Shown: positions 1 to 6,258 of the stretch, one piece after another
Position numbering within the stretch: position 1 is the stretch's first letter
Layout of the letters: each line of letters starts with the position of its first letter
From: a virus
DNA: 25,925 nt
Reading direction: 5' to 3' (one strand)
IMG/VR virus record: IMGVR_UViG_3300050192_000021
Location: 1 to 25,925 of that record
The notes under the pieces: model-generated
Told to the model about the DNA's origin: nothing
Database searches by the model: none
The model's input: only the letters and a program-made list of their open reading frames with translations
Made by a program: the position numbers and the translations under genes

Positions 1-2
1 TG

Positions 3-725
3 TTCGCGTCCGAGCATTCCATGATGACTTTGTACGGTCGCGGCGGGGAAGCCCGAGTCGTGGGTGATATCCTGGCGAAGCACCCGACGGGCGTCATCTC
101 AATCGTAGGCGACTCCTATGACATCTACAACTTCTGCGAGAACATCATCGGCGGCGAGTTCCGAGAGCAGATTCGCAAACGGAACGGCAAGGTAGTCGTC
201 CGTCCCGACTCCGGCGACCCGCAGGTAGTCATCCCGAAGTGCTCCGACATCCTTTCCGAGAAGTTCGGATTCAGCGAGACCAGCAAGGGTTACAAGAAAC
301 TCGCTCCATGCGTCGGGCTGATTCAGGGCGATGGCATGGACTATTACAGCATCAAGGACATGTTCCAGGTCGCCGCAAACAATCACTACAGCGCGGAGAA
401 CTATGTGGTCGGCATGGGCGGCGGACTTCTCCGTAAGGTTAATCGGGACACCCAGAAGGTAGCCATGAAGTTGTGCAACGCCATCATCGACGGCAAGTCC
501 ACACCGGTCTCCAAGAACCCCATCACGGACCCAGGCAAGAAGTCCAAGAGCGGACGCCAAGCCTTGTTGTTCAACAAGATCAACCGCAGCTTCAACACCG
601 TGCAGGACATCCACGGCACGGGCATCGCGGGCGATATGCTGGAACCCGTGTTCCGCAACGGCGAGATGCTGCGAGTCCAGACCTTGGACGAAATCCGCAA
701 GTTGGCGGAAGTGGAGCTTCCATAA
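3..725 (+). CDS. Nicotinamide phosphoribosyltransferase (NAMPT), C-terminal part, 5' end outside window
   Basis: The frame is open from base 3, so the gene enters from the left. NAMPT joins nicotinamide and PRPP to make NMN, the first step of NAD salvage, in the cytoplasm. The visible 240 residues align by eye with the C-terminal half of human NAMPT. They include the EHS motif whose His (codon 15-17) corresponds to the phosphorylated catalytic H247, GDSYDIYN, the PRPP/phosphate motif RPDSGDP (Arg codon 201-203), IQGDGMD, GMGGGLL and a KSKSGR segment. The end (DEIRKLAEVELP) matches the normal family C-terminus, so the protein is not truncated here. The stop is immediately followed by the ATG of the next gene, so the two are probably co-transcribed. 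Phage NAMPT is known from NAD-reconstitution pathways that counter NAD-depleting defences; a partner NMN adenylyltransferase would have to lie outside this window. Identification is firm; the role is inferred. Confidence 0.95.
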   Translation, partial: FASEHSMMTLYGRGGEARVVGDILAKHPTGVISIVGDSYDIYNFCENIIGGEFREQIRKRNGKVVVRPDSGDPQVVIPKCSDILSEKFGFSETSKGYKKLAPCVGLIQGDGMDYYSIKDMFQVAANNHYSAENYVVGMGGGLLRKVNRDTQKVAMKLCNAIIDGKSTPVSKNPITDPGKKSKSGRQALLFNKINRSFNTVQDIHGTGIAGDMLEPVFRNGEMLRVQTLDEIRKLAEVELP

Positions 726-986
726 ATGCAAGGCGAACACAGTTTCAGCCCCATCACGGGGTGCTGTTCCAAATGCGGTGCAACGAGCCCCTATTGGGCT
801 TCAGGGATACACCAATCGCCATGCCCCGGAAACATGGGCATGCCTCGCCTTCTTCAAGAAATCAAGAACTTGGACGGCAAGCAAATCAAGACGGTCATCG
901 AACTTGTCCGCATGGTGAAGGCTGGGCGGGAGATCATCGCCCCGGCCCCGAATTGGAAATTCCCGGATGACCGGCGTACCTGGTGA
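726..986 (+). CDS. Small Cys-containing hypothetical protein (86 aa)
   Basis: Not recognised. The ATG follows the NAMPT stop directly (TAAATG), and a GTGGAG ribosome-binding sequence lies about 9 bases upstream inside the NAMPT gene, which supports translational coupling. The N-terminal half has a CCSKCG cluster and a further Cys in QSPCPGN, which could form a small zinc site. The second half contains a likely helix (IKNLDGKQIKTVIELVRMVKAGREI). The last residues overlap an upstream-extended version of the next frame, but that extension is not believed. The position behind NAMPT could mean an accessory role in the same region, but nothing in the sequence shows a function. The ORF is probably real, given its spacing and ribosome-binding site. 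Confidence 0.65.
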   Translation: MQGEHSFSPITGCCSKCGATSPYWASGIHQSPCPGNMGMPRLLQEIKNLDGKQIKTVIELVRMVKAGREIIAPAPNWKFPDDRRTW

Positions 987-1035
987 CAAATTGGGAATTA
1001 TAGTTAACTCCCACAAGAAACGAAAGGAGATAAAT

Positions 1036-1365
1036 GTGACAGACGAGCAAATCAAATACATGGTGGACCGTTTCCTTGAATGGCGGTTGCCAGAAAATTT
1101 CAACCCGGATGCCGGAATCAGTTTCAAGCCTGATTTCAACGAGCATACGGCGCATCCGATGAAGCATGAGCCGATAGGGACTAATCTGTTTGACGCCGCG
1201 CAGGCAGAAGAGATGGTTCGCTATCTGATTGATGGGCTTCCGAGTGACTTAAGCGAGCGCACGGCCCGGTTTCCGCGTCGCTTCCCCGATCGGGACAACG
1301 ATGATGATCCGGCGGACGGAGACGGTCGAAGTCATCATGACTGTTGCGGCAAACTCCAAGGCTAA
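1036..1365 (+). CDS. Conserved small phage protein, GTG start (109 aa)
   Basis: I chose the GTG at 1036 because a strong AAAGGAG sequence (about 1023-1029) sits 6 bases before it. The upstream in-frame ATG at 967 would overlap the previous gene and has no comparable signal. The N-terminus (VTDEQIKYMVDRFLEWRLP, then NFNPDAGISFKPDFN and GTNLFDAAQAEEMVRYLIDGLP) matches a small protein type I know from many phages and prophages of Gram-negative bacteria, of unknown function. About the first 75 residues are the conserved part. The rest (RFPRRFPDRDNDDDPADGDG and following) is Arg/Asp-rich, low complexity and probably disordered. It is the last gene before the independently transcribed PEP-CTERM unit. 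Confidence 0.8.
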   Translation: MTDEQIKYMVDRFLEWRLPENFNPDAGISFKPDFNEHTAHPMKHEPIGTNLFDAAQAEEMVRYLIDGLPSDLSERTARFPRRFPDRDNDDDPADGDGRSHHDCCGKLQG

Positions 1366-1401
1366 AGGCCATGCCGAGGCGATAATTCCCGATAAATTAG
1401 C

Positions 1402-1431
1402 TTGACATGCGGAGATAAAGGGTGCTACACT
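1402..1431 (+). promoter_or_regulatory. Sigma70-like promoter for the PEP-CTERM gene
   Basis: A perfect -35 box TTGACA (1402-1407) is followed after 18 bases by TACACT (1426-1431). A TG one base before the -10 box (TGCTACACT) makes it an extended -10 type. Transcription would start near 1438, giving a leader of about 36 bases that contains AGGAGG (1458-1463) 10 bases before the ATG at 1474. It is the best match to a host vegetative promoter that I saw in the window, and it serves a single gene closed by its own terminator. Confidence 0.75.
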
Positions 1432-1473
1432 TTACGAGTACAAGGAATTCAAATCTCAGGAGGAAATACCGAT

Positions 1474-2124
1474 ATGCTTAAGAAATTGGCAGTACTGTTA
1501 CTCGCGAGCAGCTTCATGCTGATGGCAGCGAAGGCCGACACCATCGTAGCAAGTTCGGCTACCAATACCACGAACAACTCTGGTTCCGCTACTCTGAACA
1601 TTGCACCGAATCTGCAATGGGCTCCCGCTATCCCCGGTCCGAACGTCCTGGACAGCTCGCACTGGATTTCCTACGCTATCACCGGAAACCCGGTGCAGGA
1701 CAACTTTGTCGTTGTTCCCAACGGCACGGATGTGATCTTCACGCAGACGTTCAACCTTGGCGCACCCGTGGAAGGCGGCTATTTGGACGTGTTAGCCGAC
1801 GACACTTCGTCCGTCATTCTGAACGGCACCACTATTTTCGCCGCGAACCTCAATGGCTCTTATCCTACCTGCTCAAACCAGCCCATCGGCTGCTTGACCA
1901 GTACGGAAGCCGTTATTGACCTCTCCCAGTTCGCCGGTCTTTTCACCACCGGCGTCAACACGCTGTCTTTCCAAGTGTATCAGGAGAACGGTTCTTCGTA
2001 CGGCTTGGATTACTACGGAGACATCAATACTCCTGAGCCTGGGACGCTTGCGATGCTTGGTATCGGCTTGGTTGGCCTGTTCCTGATGGGTCGCCGGGAA
2101 GTTGCCGGGTCCTTCGCCAGCTAG
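1474..2124 (+). CDS. Secreted PEP-CTERM domain protein (216 aa), phage cargo gene
   Basis: The ATG at 1474 follows a full AGGAGG site. Residues 1-21 form a signal peptide (KK, hydrophobic core, AKA before D22). The middle is a Thr/Asn/Gly-rich predicted beta-sandwich containing LDVLADDTSSVILNGT, typical of PEP-CTERM surface proteins, plus one close Cys pair (CSNQPIGC). The C-terminus carries the sorting signal: P187-E188-P189, a hydrophobic span of about 191-205 and the positive stop R207-R208. In bacteria such tails are cut by exosortase in systems tied to exopolysaccharide or biofilm export. The protein is therefore expected to be exported and sorted by host machinery. It has its own promoter and terminator, unlike its neighbours, which is the classic layout of a moron gene. 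A role in altering the host surface or blocking other phages is inference only. Confidence 0.9.
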   Translation: MLKKLAVLLLASSFMLMAAKADTIVASSATNTTNNSGSATLNIAPNLQWAPAIPGPNVLDSSHWISYAITGNPVQDNFVVVPNGTDVIFTQTFNLGAPVEGGYLDVLADDTSSVILNGTTIFAANLNGSYPTCSNQPIGCLTSTEAVIDLSQFAGLFTTGVNTLSFQVYQENGSSYGLDYYGDINTPEPGTLAMLGIGLVGLFLMGRREVAGSFAS

Positions 2125-2149
2125 TGTTTCCTCGCAGTTCCGCGTTTCA

Positions 2150-2195
2150 AAAGGGAAGCTGACTCGCCAGAGTTGGCTTCCCTTTTTCTTTGTCA
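2150..2195 (+). terminator. Strong rho-independent terminator
   Basis: Bases 2150-2165 pair with 2170-2185 to form a 16-bp stem: an outer AAAGGGAAGC/GCTTCCCTTT and an inner segment with two G-U pairs, closed by the tetraloop GCCA. A T-rich tract (TTTTTCTTTG) follows on the 3' side. It lies 25 bases after the PEP-CTERM stop and would isolate that gene from the genes downstream. Confidence 0.92.
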
Positions 2196-2237
2196 AAGTT
2201 ACCGCCGAGGGATTGCAGCTAAGTAGTATTATAGGGC

Positions 2238-3035
2238 ATGGAAAAATGGCCCCCAGCAACATACGATCAGTTTTGGCAGCGGGTTTGCGAAGCGATATTC
2301 ATCAAGAATCCTGACTGGTCGTCTATCGTCAAGCAACTGCCCGATAAGCTTGACATTAAGACTATCCTCCGCCGCACCATAGACACCGATGTGATTCAAA
2401 GCGTCCGGGCACGTGCACAGGGGTGGATTGGCAAGGACATTGTCGTCCAAAACAACATCAATCCCTACCGCGAAGGCGACTTCTATATGACGCCGCTTCG
2501 GTGGGCATACCTCCAAGTCTTCGGTCAATTCCAGCTCCTAGAAGGCTTCGTCAACTTGCTTTCTATCAACGGCGAAATGATCAACCCCAAGAATTGGCAG
2601 CCGGACTTAGCCGACCAATTGATTGAATTCGCTCAAGCCGTCACGTATTTCTCGGCCTACCTGCTTCTTTGCGACGAAGGCCGTCTCCCGGAGCCCATGA
2701 CGAGCAGCGCATGGCGCATATGCAAGCTTGACGATCCCCTCCTCGTGGAACCCATTCGGGATGAGGTCCGCAAAATCACCGAAACTCTTTCAAGCAAAAC
2801 ACGGGATTACGGGCAGGCGTTTTTGCGCCATGGTATACTTGGTCTCATTCACCGCCTATGGGACAAGATCGCCCGGTATGCGACGTTGTCCGCCGAGAAC
2901 CGGCCATCCAAGTTTGAATCGAAGCGGGACACGGTCACCGACATGCTCGGCTATTCCGTGCTCATTTGGTCGATACTGGAAGACATCAAGGCGCACTCGC
3001 CCGTGGTCATATCGACAGGAGAATTGATCCAATGA
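2238..3035 (+). CDS. Protein with C-terminal DUF1599/Nmad1-like all-alpha domain (265 aa)
   Basis: The C-terminal part (about residues 195-250) has the pattern of the DUF1599 nucleotide-modification-associated domain: a helix with RLWDKIARY, a spacer with FESKRDTVTDMLGYSVL, and a final helix. In that family the FES..DT..D..GY motif belongs to an all-alpha NTP pyrophosphatase fold. The N-terminal 190 residues are helical and rich in Trp and Phe (PDWSSIVKQLP, GDFYMTPLRWAYLQVFGQFQ) and are not recognised. It overlaps the following MazG-like gene by 4 bases (ATGA), so the two are probably made together. Nucleotide-pool control is the likely theme. No good ribosome-binding site precedes the ATG; a TATTAT at 2227-2232 would place a transcript start almost at the ATG. 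The fold assignment is by motif only. Confidence 0.7.
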   Translation: MEKWPPATYDQFWQRVCEAIFIKNPDWSSIVKQLPDKLDIKTILRRTIDTDVIQSVRARAQGWIGKDIVVQNNINPYREGDFYMTPLRWAYLQVFGQFQLLEGFVNLLSINGEMINPKNWQPDLADQLIEFAQAVTYFSAYLLLCDEGRLPEPMTSSAWRICKLDDPLLVEPIRDEVRKITETLSSKTRDYGQAFLRHGILGLIHRLWDKIARYATLSAENRPSKFESKRDTVTDMLGYSVLIWSILEDIKAHSPVVISTGELIQ

Positions 3036-3424
3036 TAGACGCAGCAGAGAGACAGAAGCTTCCGACCGGCGACGGGCGGGACGTGGCAAATGAAGTCACG
3101 CAGCTCCTATCCGCCGATGAGGACTTCATCGCATTGGTTCCCGACATCGAGGCTCGTGTCGTATCCGGCGAGAAGAAGTACGGTATGCGCTTGAAGACCA
3201 ACAACGGACGTAACGTAGACCTAGACCTTTACCAAGAGCTTCTTGACGGCCTGAATTACAGCATGCAGGCTTTCCTCCAGACTGACGACCATGCATACAC
3301 GGCCATCTTTTACGATTTGGCTAGACTTGCGTTCAAGATCAAGCGTATACTAACAACCTTGGAGGCACTCAATGACCAAAAAGGAACTAGCGACTCACAA
3401 ACATCTTTCGGGCACCCTGCGTAA
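3032..3424 (+). CDS. MazG-like all-alpha nucleotide pyrophosphohydrolase, probable (130 aa)
   Basis: The start is the ATG at 3032, overlapping the previous stop as ATGA, with AGGAGA about 9 bases upstream; the longer in-frame start at 2966 lies deep in the previous gene. The core GEKKYGMRLKTNNGRN followed by VDLDLYQELLDGLNY (about residues 45-75) matches a common phage protein type with KYG..L...NGRD and DLYQELLDA, related to MazG-like enzymes. Such enzymes cut NTPs or dNTPs to monophosphates. The acidic residues of the E/D-rich helix are the likely metal ligands. The C-terminal tail (from about residue 112) runs 53 bases into the next gene. Pairing with a DUF1599-type gene suggests a small nucleotide-metabolism operon. 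Exact substrate unknown. Confidence 0.68.
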   Translation: MIDAAERQKLPTGDGRDVANEVTQLLSADEDFIALVPDIEARVVSGEKKYGMRLKTNNGRNVDLDLYQELLDGLNYSMQAFLQTDDHAYTAIFYDLARLAFKIKRILTTLEALNDQKGTSDSQTSFGHPA

Positions 3425-3686
3425 GAGCGGCGATCCCCGACTGCGCAAGATGGCCAGTCACACTCGCGGCGGGATGGAAATCGTCAACAGTCTATTTGCC
3501 GCCCACGACGCCGTTAGCAAGATCAAGCTGCCGAAGGGCATCAAGGTTGAATCCATCACGTTCACGAACATCAACGGTAAGCGTGCAGGGGACCTTGAAT
3601 TCGCAACATGGGTCTTGGAAGAGGTTTTCCCCACACAAATGGCCAAAGAAAAAAATGCCTCCCGCGCCGACACGCCTGCGGTGTAA
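3372..3686 (+). CDS. Hypothetical protein (104 aa)
   Basis: Not recognised. The start is well supported by GGAGG at 3361-3365, 6 bases before the ATG, even though the gene overlaps the previous one by 53 bases. The N-terminal half is basic (KKELATHKHLSGTLRKSGD), followed by a helix with HTRGGMEIVNSLFAAHDAV and a short beta-type segment (KVESITFTNINGKRAGDLEFA). The C-terminus overlaps the next gene by 32 bases. It is a small basic cytoplasmic-type protein of unknown role. Confidence 0.65.
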   Translation: MTKKELATHKHLSGTLRKSGDPRLRKMASHTRGGMEIVNSLFAAHDAVSKIKLPKGIKVESITFTNINGKRAGDLEFATWVLEEVFPTQMAKEKNASRADTPAV

Positions 3687-3909
3687 TAAATGCGGTTGCT
3701 GGCTCCAGATCAGGGCCACGGACGGCAGGGTTTCCTGCGCATCCTGCGGCTCGTCCAACATCAAGCGTGCCCGGTTGAAGTCCCCCCACCCGCCGGAGCC
3801 GTGCGGCGAATGCTGCCATAACTGCAACGGATCGGACGGTTACGGATGCCCCGCTGCACCCGGCTGCTACACGAACTCCCCTCCTGGAACGTACGCCCCC
3901 AAACCTTAA
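3655..3909 (+). CDS. Cys-rich zinc-ribbon protein (84 aa)
   Basis: The likely start is the ATG at 3655, which overlaps the previous gene by 32 bases; the longer in-frame version from 3496 reads as out-of-frame Ser/Arg-rich sequence. The N-terminal segment is a clear zinc ribbon: C10-x2-C13, then after 14 residues C28-x2-C31 (CNKCG and CASCG). A second Cys-rich half follows (CGECCHNC, GCPAAPGC) and could bind another metal. The tail is Pro-rich. There is only an A-rich sequence rather than a good ribosome-binding site, so translation may depend on the upstream gene. Function unknown; nucleic-acid or protein binding is typical for such small phage ribbons. Confidence 0.65.
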   Translation: MPPAPTRLRCNKCGCWLQIRATDGRVSCASCGSSNIKRARLKSPHPPEPCGECCHNCNGSDGYGCPAAPGCYTNSPPGTYAPKP

Positions 3910-3913
3910 GACT

Positions 3914-3934
3914 TCCCCTTTCCTAGATAGGGGA
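3914..3934 (+). promoter_or_regulatory. Hairpin overlapping the ribosome-binding site of the next gene
   Basis: TCCCCT (3914-3919) can pair with AGGGGA (3929-3934) across a 9-base loop. The 3' arm is part of the GGGGAG ribosome-binding site for the ATG at 3944, so the stem would mask it. A similar arrangement precedes the tail tube gene. This is a short stem and may have no function. Confidence 0.35.
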
Positions 3935-3943
3935 GAACTCATA

Positions 3944-4795
3944 ATGGTGCTTTTAACTAAGGGCAAGCCGCTTGGACAGGGTGATCTTTCGATACTGGTT
4001 CGCGATGCCCAGGGCCATTGCGTCGATCCCTTCGCTATCAGTTATTCGATCTTCTTCGTCAAGGACTGCCAAGAATCACTGGTTACGCCCCCCCAATCTA
4101 TACCAAAGAGAAGTTCGCAGGGCGGATACTTCGTCCCGTTGACAATCCCCACGGCGTGGAGCGAGGGCACTTACAAACTGGTGTGGACCCTGGTGCAATA
4201 CCCGGAGAGCAGTGCTCAGGAGGTTTTCGAGGATTTCCGCATATTGAACGTGGAACCGGCTACCTCCGATTTCGAGGCCCCGTCGGCACTCATCACCCGC
4301 AAGCAGGTCGTGGACAAGTACACCGCTGCCATCATCATGATGGTTCGGGAGCTTCTGATGGACACGAACCCCGACCGCAACTACCATTTCCGCCCCCCGA
4401 CGCCGGGGAAGGTCGTGGCCGGATACACCACGAGAGTCGGCTATATCTGGGAAGACAGCACCGTCATCCGCATGGTCAAGAACAACATCTCCCGTGCGAA
4501 CACATGGAACCCCCGCACGTACTATGGCTTCACGCTGGAAACGCTCCCCGACGATTGGGCGAATTTCGTAGCGCTCGGTGCCGCATCATCGTGCCTGAGC
4601 AACGAATCCGCACGCTGGGCCGCCGATGAGTTCTCCTACAGCCTGAACGGCGTCAGCATCGACTTGCCGAAGACGCAACTCTACCAGTCGCTCGCGGCGG
4701 CGTATCGCGGCGAGTGGGACGAATGGGCACCACGCATCACCGCCATCCGCCCCACGAGCTGCGGACTTCGCCAGCAGCGCTGGATACTTGGCTAG
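3944..4795 (+). CDS. Virion structural protein, neck/connector candidate (283 aa)
   Basis: The ATG follows GGGGAGA by about 8 bases. Two parts are visible. Residues 1 to about 105 look like an all-beta domain (GQGDLSILVRDAQGHCVDP, GGYFVPLTIPTAWSEGTYKLVWTL, VFEDFRILNVE), similar in pattern to macroglobulin or Ig-like modules. The C-terminal part contains ARWAADEFSYSLNGVSIDL followed by a helix (SLAAAYRGEWDEW) and an I-K/R-P-type ending, a pattern I know from neck and connector proteins of large phages. It stands before other structural genes, so a virion role is likely. I cannot assign it to a specific position in the particle. No signal peptide or membrane segment. Confidence 0.65.
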   Translation: MVLLTKGKPLGQGDLSILVRDAQGHCVDPFAISYSIFFVKDCQESLVTPPQSIPKRSSQGGYFVPLTIPTAWSEGTYKLVWTLVQYPESSAQEVFEDFRILNVEPATSDFEAPSALITRKQVVDKYTAAIIMMVRELLMDTNPDRNYHFRPPTPGKVVAGYTTRVGYIWEDSTVIRMVKNNISRANTWNPRTYYGFTLETLPDDWANFVALGAASSCLSNESARWAADEFSYSLNGVSIDLPKTQLYQSLAAAYRGEWDEWAPRITAIRPTSCGLRQQRWILG

Positions 4796-4875
4796 ATAAG
4801 TAACCTATTTTCAATAACTTACAAAAATACGAGTTAAAAATCAACTTCCGCAGTATTGTATATGTGGAGGTTCAA
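4796..4875 (+). other. AT-rich spacer before the homing endonuclease
   Basis: This 80-base gap is visibly richer in A/T than the flanking genes (runs such as TTTTCAATAACTTACAAAAA). It contains no convincing gene or terminator. GGAGG at 4866-4870 serves the endonuclease ATG at 4876. The change in base composition together with the endonuclease gene suggests that this is the left edge of an inserted mobile unit. Confidence 0.5.
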
Positions 4876-5493
4876 ATGTTCGTCTATGTCATCGTCAACG
4901 ATGTCAATCTGAAGATTTACATCGGCAAAGTAGAGCGAGAAAAACTCCGCAGTTATTTACAGCAGAAGTTTTACAATGCTAAGCATGACATGCGAACATC
5001 CCATCTTTATGCAGCAATCCGCAAATACGGGCGGGAGCATTTTCACATTTATCCCTTGTTTGAGAGTGATAGCCGCGAAGAAATTATTGTCCGTGAAAAA
5101 CTACTAATCAAGGCCCTCAAGGCTCAGCATCGCGACATCGGCTATAACATTTGCGCTGGGGGTGAGGGTTTTACAGCTTCGCATCCTAGAAAAGGAATTC
5201 CCCGCACCCCCGAAGTCGTGGCCAAGATCAAAGCCGCCCGCGCCGTGCAAGATGAATCCCGTCGAGTAGAAGGTTGCCGAAAATATGCGGAAGAGCACAA
5301 AGATGAAATGTCCACACGAATGTCCCGCGAGATTCACGTCATGGGCGGCAAGGCAGGTTCCAGAGAAGCCAAGCAACGAGCCGCTAAAATCAGCGTGCAG
5401 GGCGGCAGCATCGTTAAGGCTCAACACACACGTTGGCACGTCAACCGAGGACTGACGAACCCAGACTGCTCTCTTTGCCCCCAATCTGACTAA
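4876..5493 (+). CDS. GIY-YIG family free-standing homing endonuclease (205 aa)
   Basis: The start ATG at 4876 lies 5 bases after GGAGG. Residues 1-18 carry the family signature: Y4-V-I, then Y15-I-G17-K. It is followed by HLYAAIRKYGREHFHI and a downstream helix with conserved Glu (REEIIVREKLLIK) and GYNICAGGEG, as in phage GIY-YIG enzymes. Residues around PRKGIPRTPEVVAKIKAAR resemble a NUMOD3 DNA-binding repeat. The C-terminal TRWHVNRGLTNPDCSLC resembles a zinc-binding tail seen in phage endonucleases. These proteins nick or cut DNA and copy their own gene into empty sites. It separates two virion-type genes and has more A/T than they do. The protein looks intact. Confidence 0.88.
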   Translation: MFVYVIVNDVNLKIYIGKVEREKLRSYLQQKFYNAKHDMRTSHLYAAIRKYGREHFHIYPLFESDSREEIIVREKLLIKALKAQHRDIGYNICAGGEGFTASHPRKGIPRTPEVVAKIKAARAVQDESRRVEGCRKYAEEHKDEMSTRMSREIHVMGGKAGSREAKQRAAKISVQGGSIVKAQHTRWHVNRGLTNPDCSLCPQSD

Positions 5494-5518
5494 CGGTTTC
5501 TTTACCTAGAGGTTCGAT

Positions 5519-6250
5519 ATGCCCTGGAAGAGCGCACTGCTCAAGACCGCCGAGGTACTATACCCGGACAAGGTTCAACCGGATGAGTTCAAATCTACGG
5601 TAGCCTACATGAATTCCATGGGTTGGCGCAAGACAGGCTATGCCGATTTCTACCATCCCCGCCGCCCCGAAATCGCCGTCCGCATCTACCCCGACGGGTG
5701 GACGGTGGCGAACGACTACTACCCGGACGACAAGGGGTCCGGGGATTCGCTCGACGAACTCAAGGCGTACTTGGCCAAAATCGGGCTGGGCAAGCCGATC
5801 CCGCGTCCGGGTCGGACGATCGATGTGCAGCCCGGTGCCGTGAAGCGGTTGACCGGAAGCCGGAAGGGATATGACTTCACCAACAAGGGGTGGCTTACAC
5901 CCGACGGTGTATTTGAAGGTTGGTCAAACACAAACATAAGTCATTGCGATATGGCTACTGAACTTTTTGGGTTCGGAGACCACCCAAAAGCGTTGTTTCC
6001 TAACAATTCCCCCGATGATGTTGCCGCTGACGAAGGTTACATAGCCGTGAGCAATGACGGGGTAAACGTCATGTTCACATTCAAGCGTTGGGACCGCAAC
6101 ACGATTGAAGTCTTGCGCGGAGCCATGGAGAACGGGAAGTTTCCTGCGAGACCCCTGATCACGCTTACGAACAGCGGGTTCCCGGGCAAACAGGTGATGA
6201 AGGAATTCGACAGACCCGAGCAGGCGGCGGACTGGCTGAGCAATCTGTAA
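5519..6250 (+). CDS. Protein with one copy of the repeated ITPDG-type module (243 aa)
   Basis: AGAGG (5508-5512) lies 6 bases before the ATG. Residues 1-80 are an unrecognised N-terminal domain that begins with KSALLKTAE. Residues about 122-243 form a module with W125-L-T-P-D-G, an H about 16 residues later, a G-Y-I-A-V centre, and the ending EFDRPEQAADWLSNL. The same layout, including a near-identical end, occurs at the C-terminus of the 2005-residue protein at 17581-23598, and more divergent copies occur inside that protein. I do not know a name for this module. The K-T-A near the N-terminus is one of the recurring tripeptides discussed in the findings. A virion-associated or injected role is inferred from this relationship. 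Confidence 0.75.
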   Translation: MPWKSALLKTAEVLYPDKVQPDEFKSTVAYMNSMGWRKTGYADFYHPRRPEIAVRIYPDGWTVANDYYPDDKGSGDSLDELKAYLAKIGLGKPIPRPGRTIDVQPGAVKRLTGSRKGYDFTNKGWLTPDGVFEGWSNTNISHCDMATELFGFGDHPKALFPNNSPDDVAADEGYIAVSNDGVNVMFTFKRWDRNTIEVLRGAMENGKFPARPLITLTNSGFPGKQVMKEFDRPEQAADWLSNL

Positions 6251-6258
6251 AGGACAAC

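Noticed and set aside
967-1035. ATG start at 967 for the 109-aa protein
   Set aside because: It overlaps the previous gene and lacks a ribosome-binding site, while the GTG at 1036 has AAAGGAG at good spacing and begins the conserved sequence.
1402-1473. Upstream TTG start for the PEP-CTERM protein
   Set aside because: The TTG is part of the TTGACA promoter box; the ATG at 1474 has a full AGGAGG and begins a proper signal peptide.
3496-3654. Longer N-terminus for the zinc-ribbon protein
   Set aside because: The extra 53 residues are Ser/Arg/Pro-rich and look like an out-of-frame reading of the overlapping gene.
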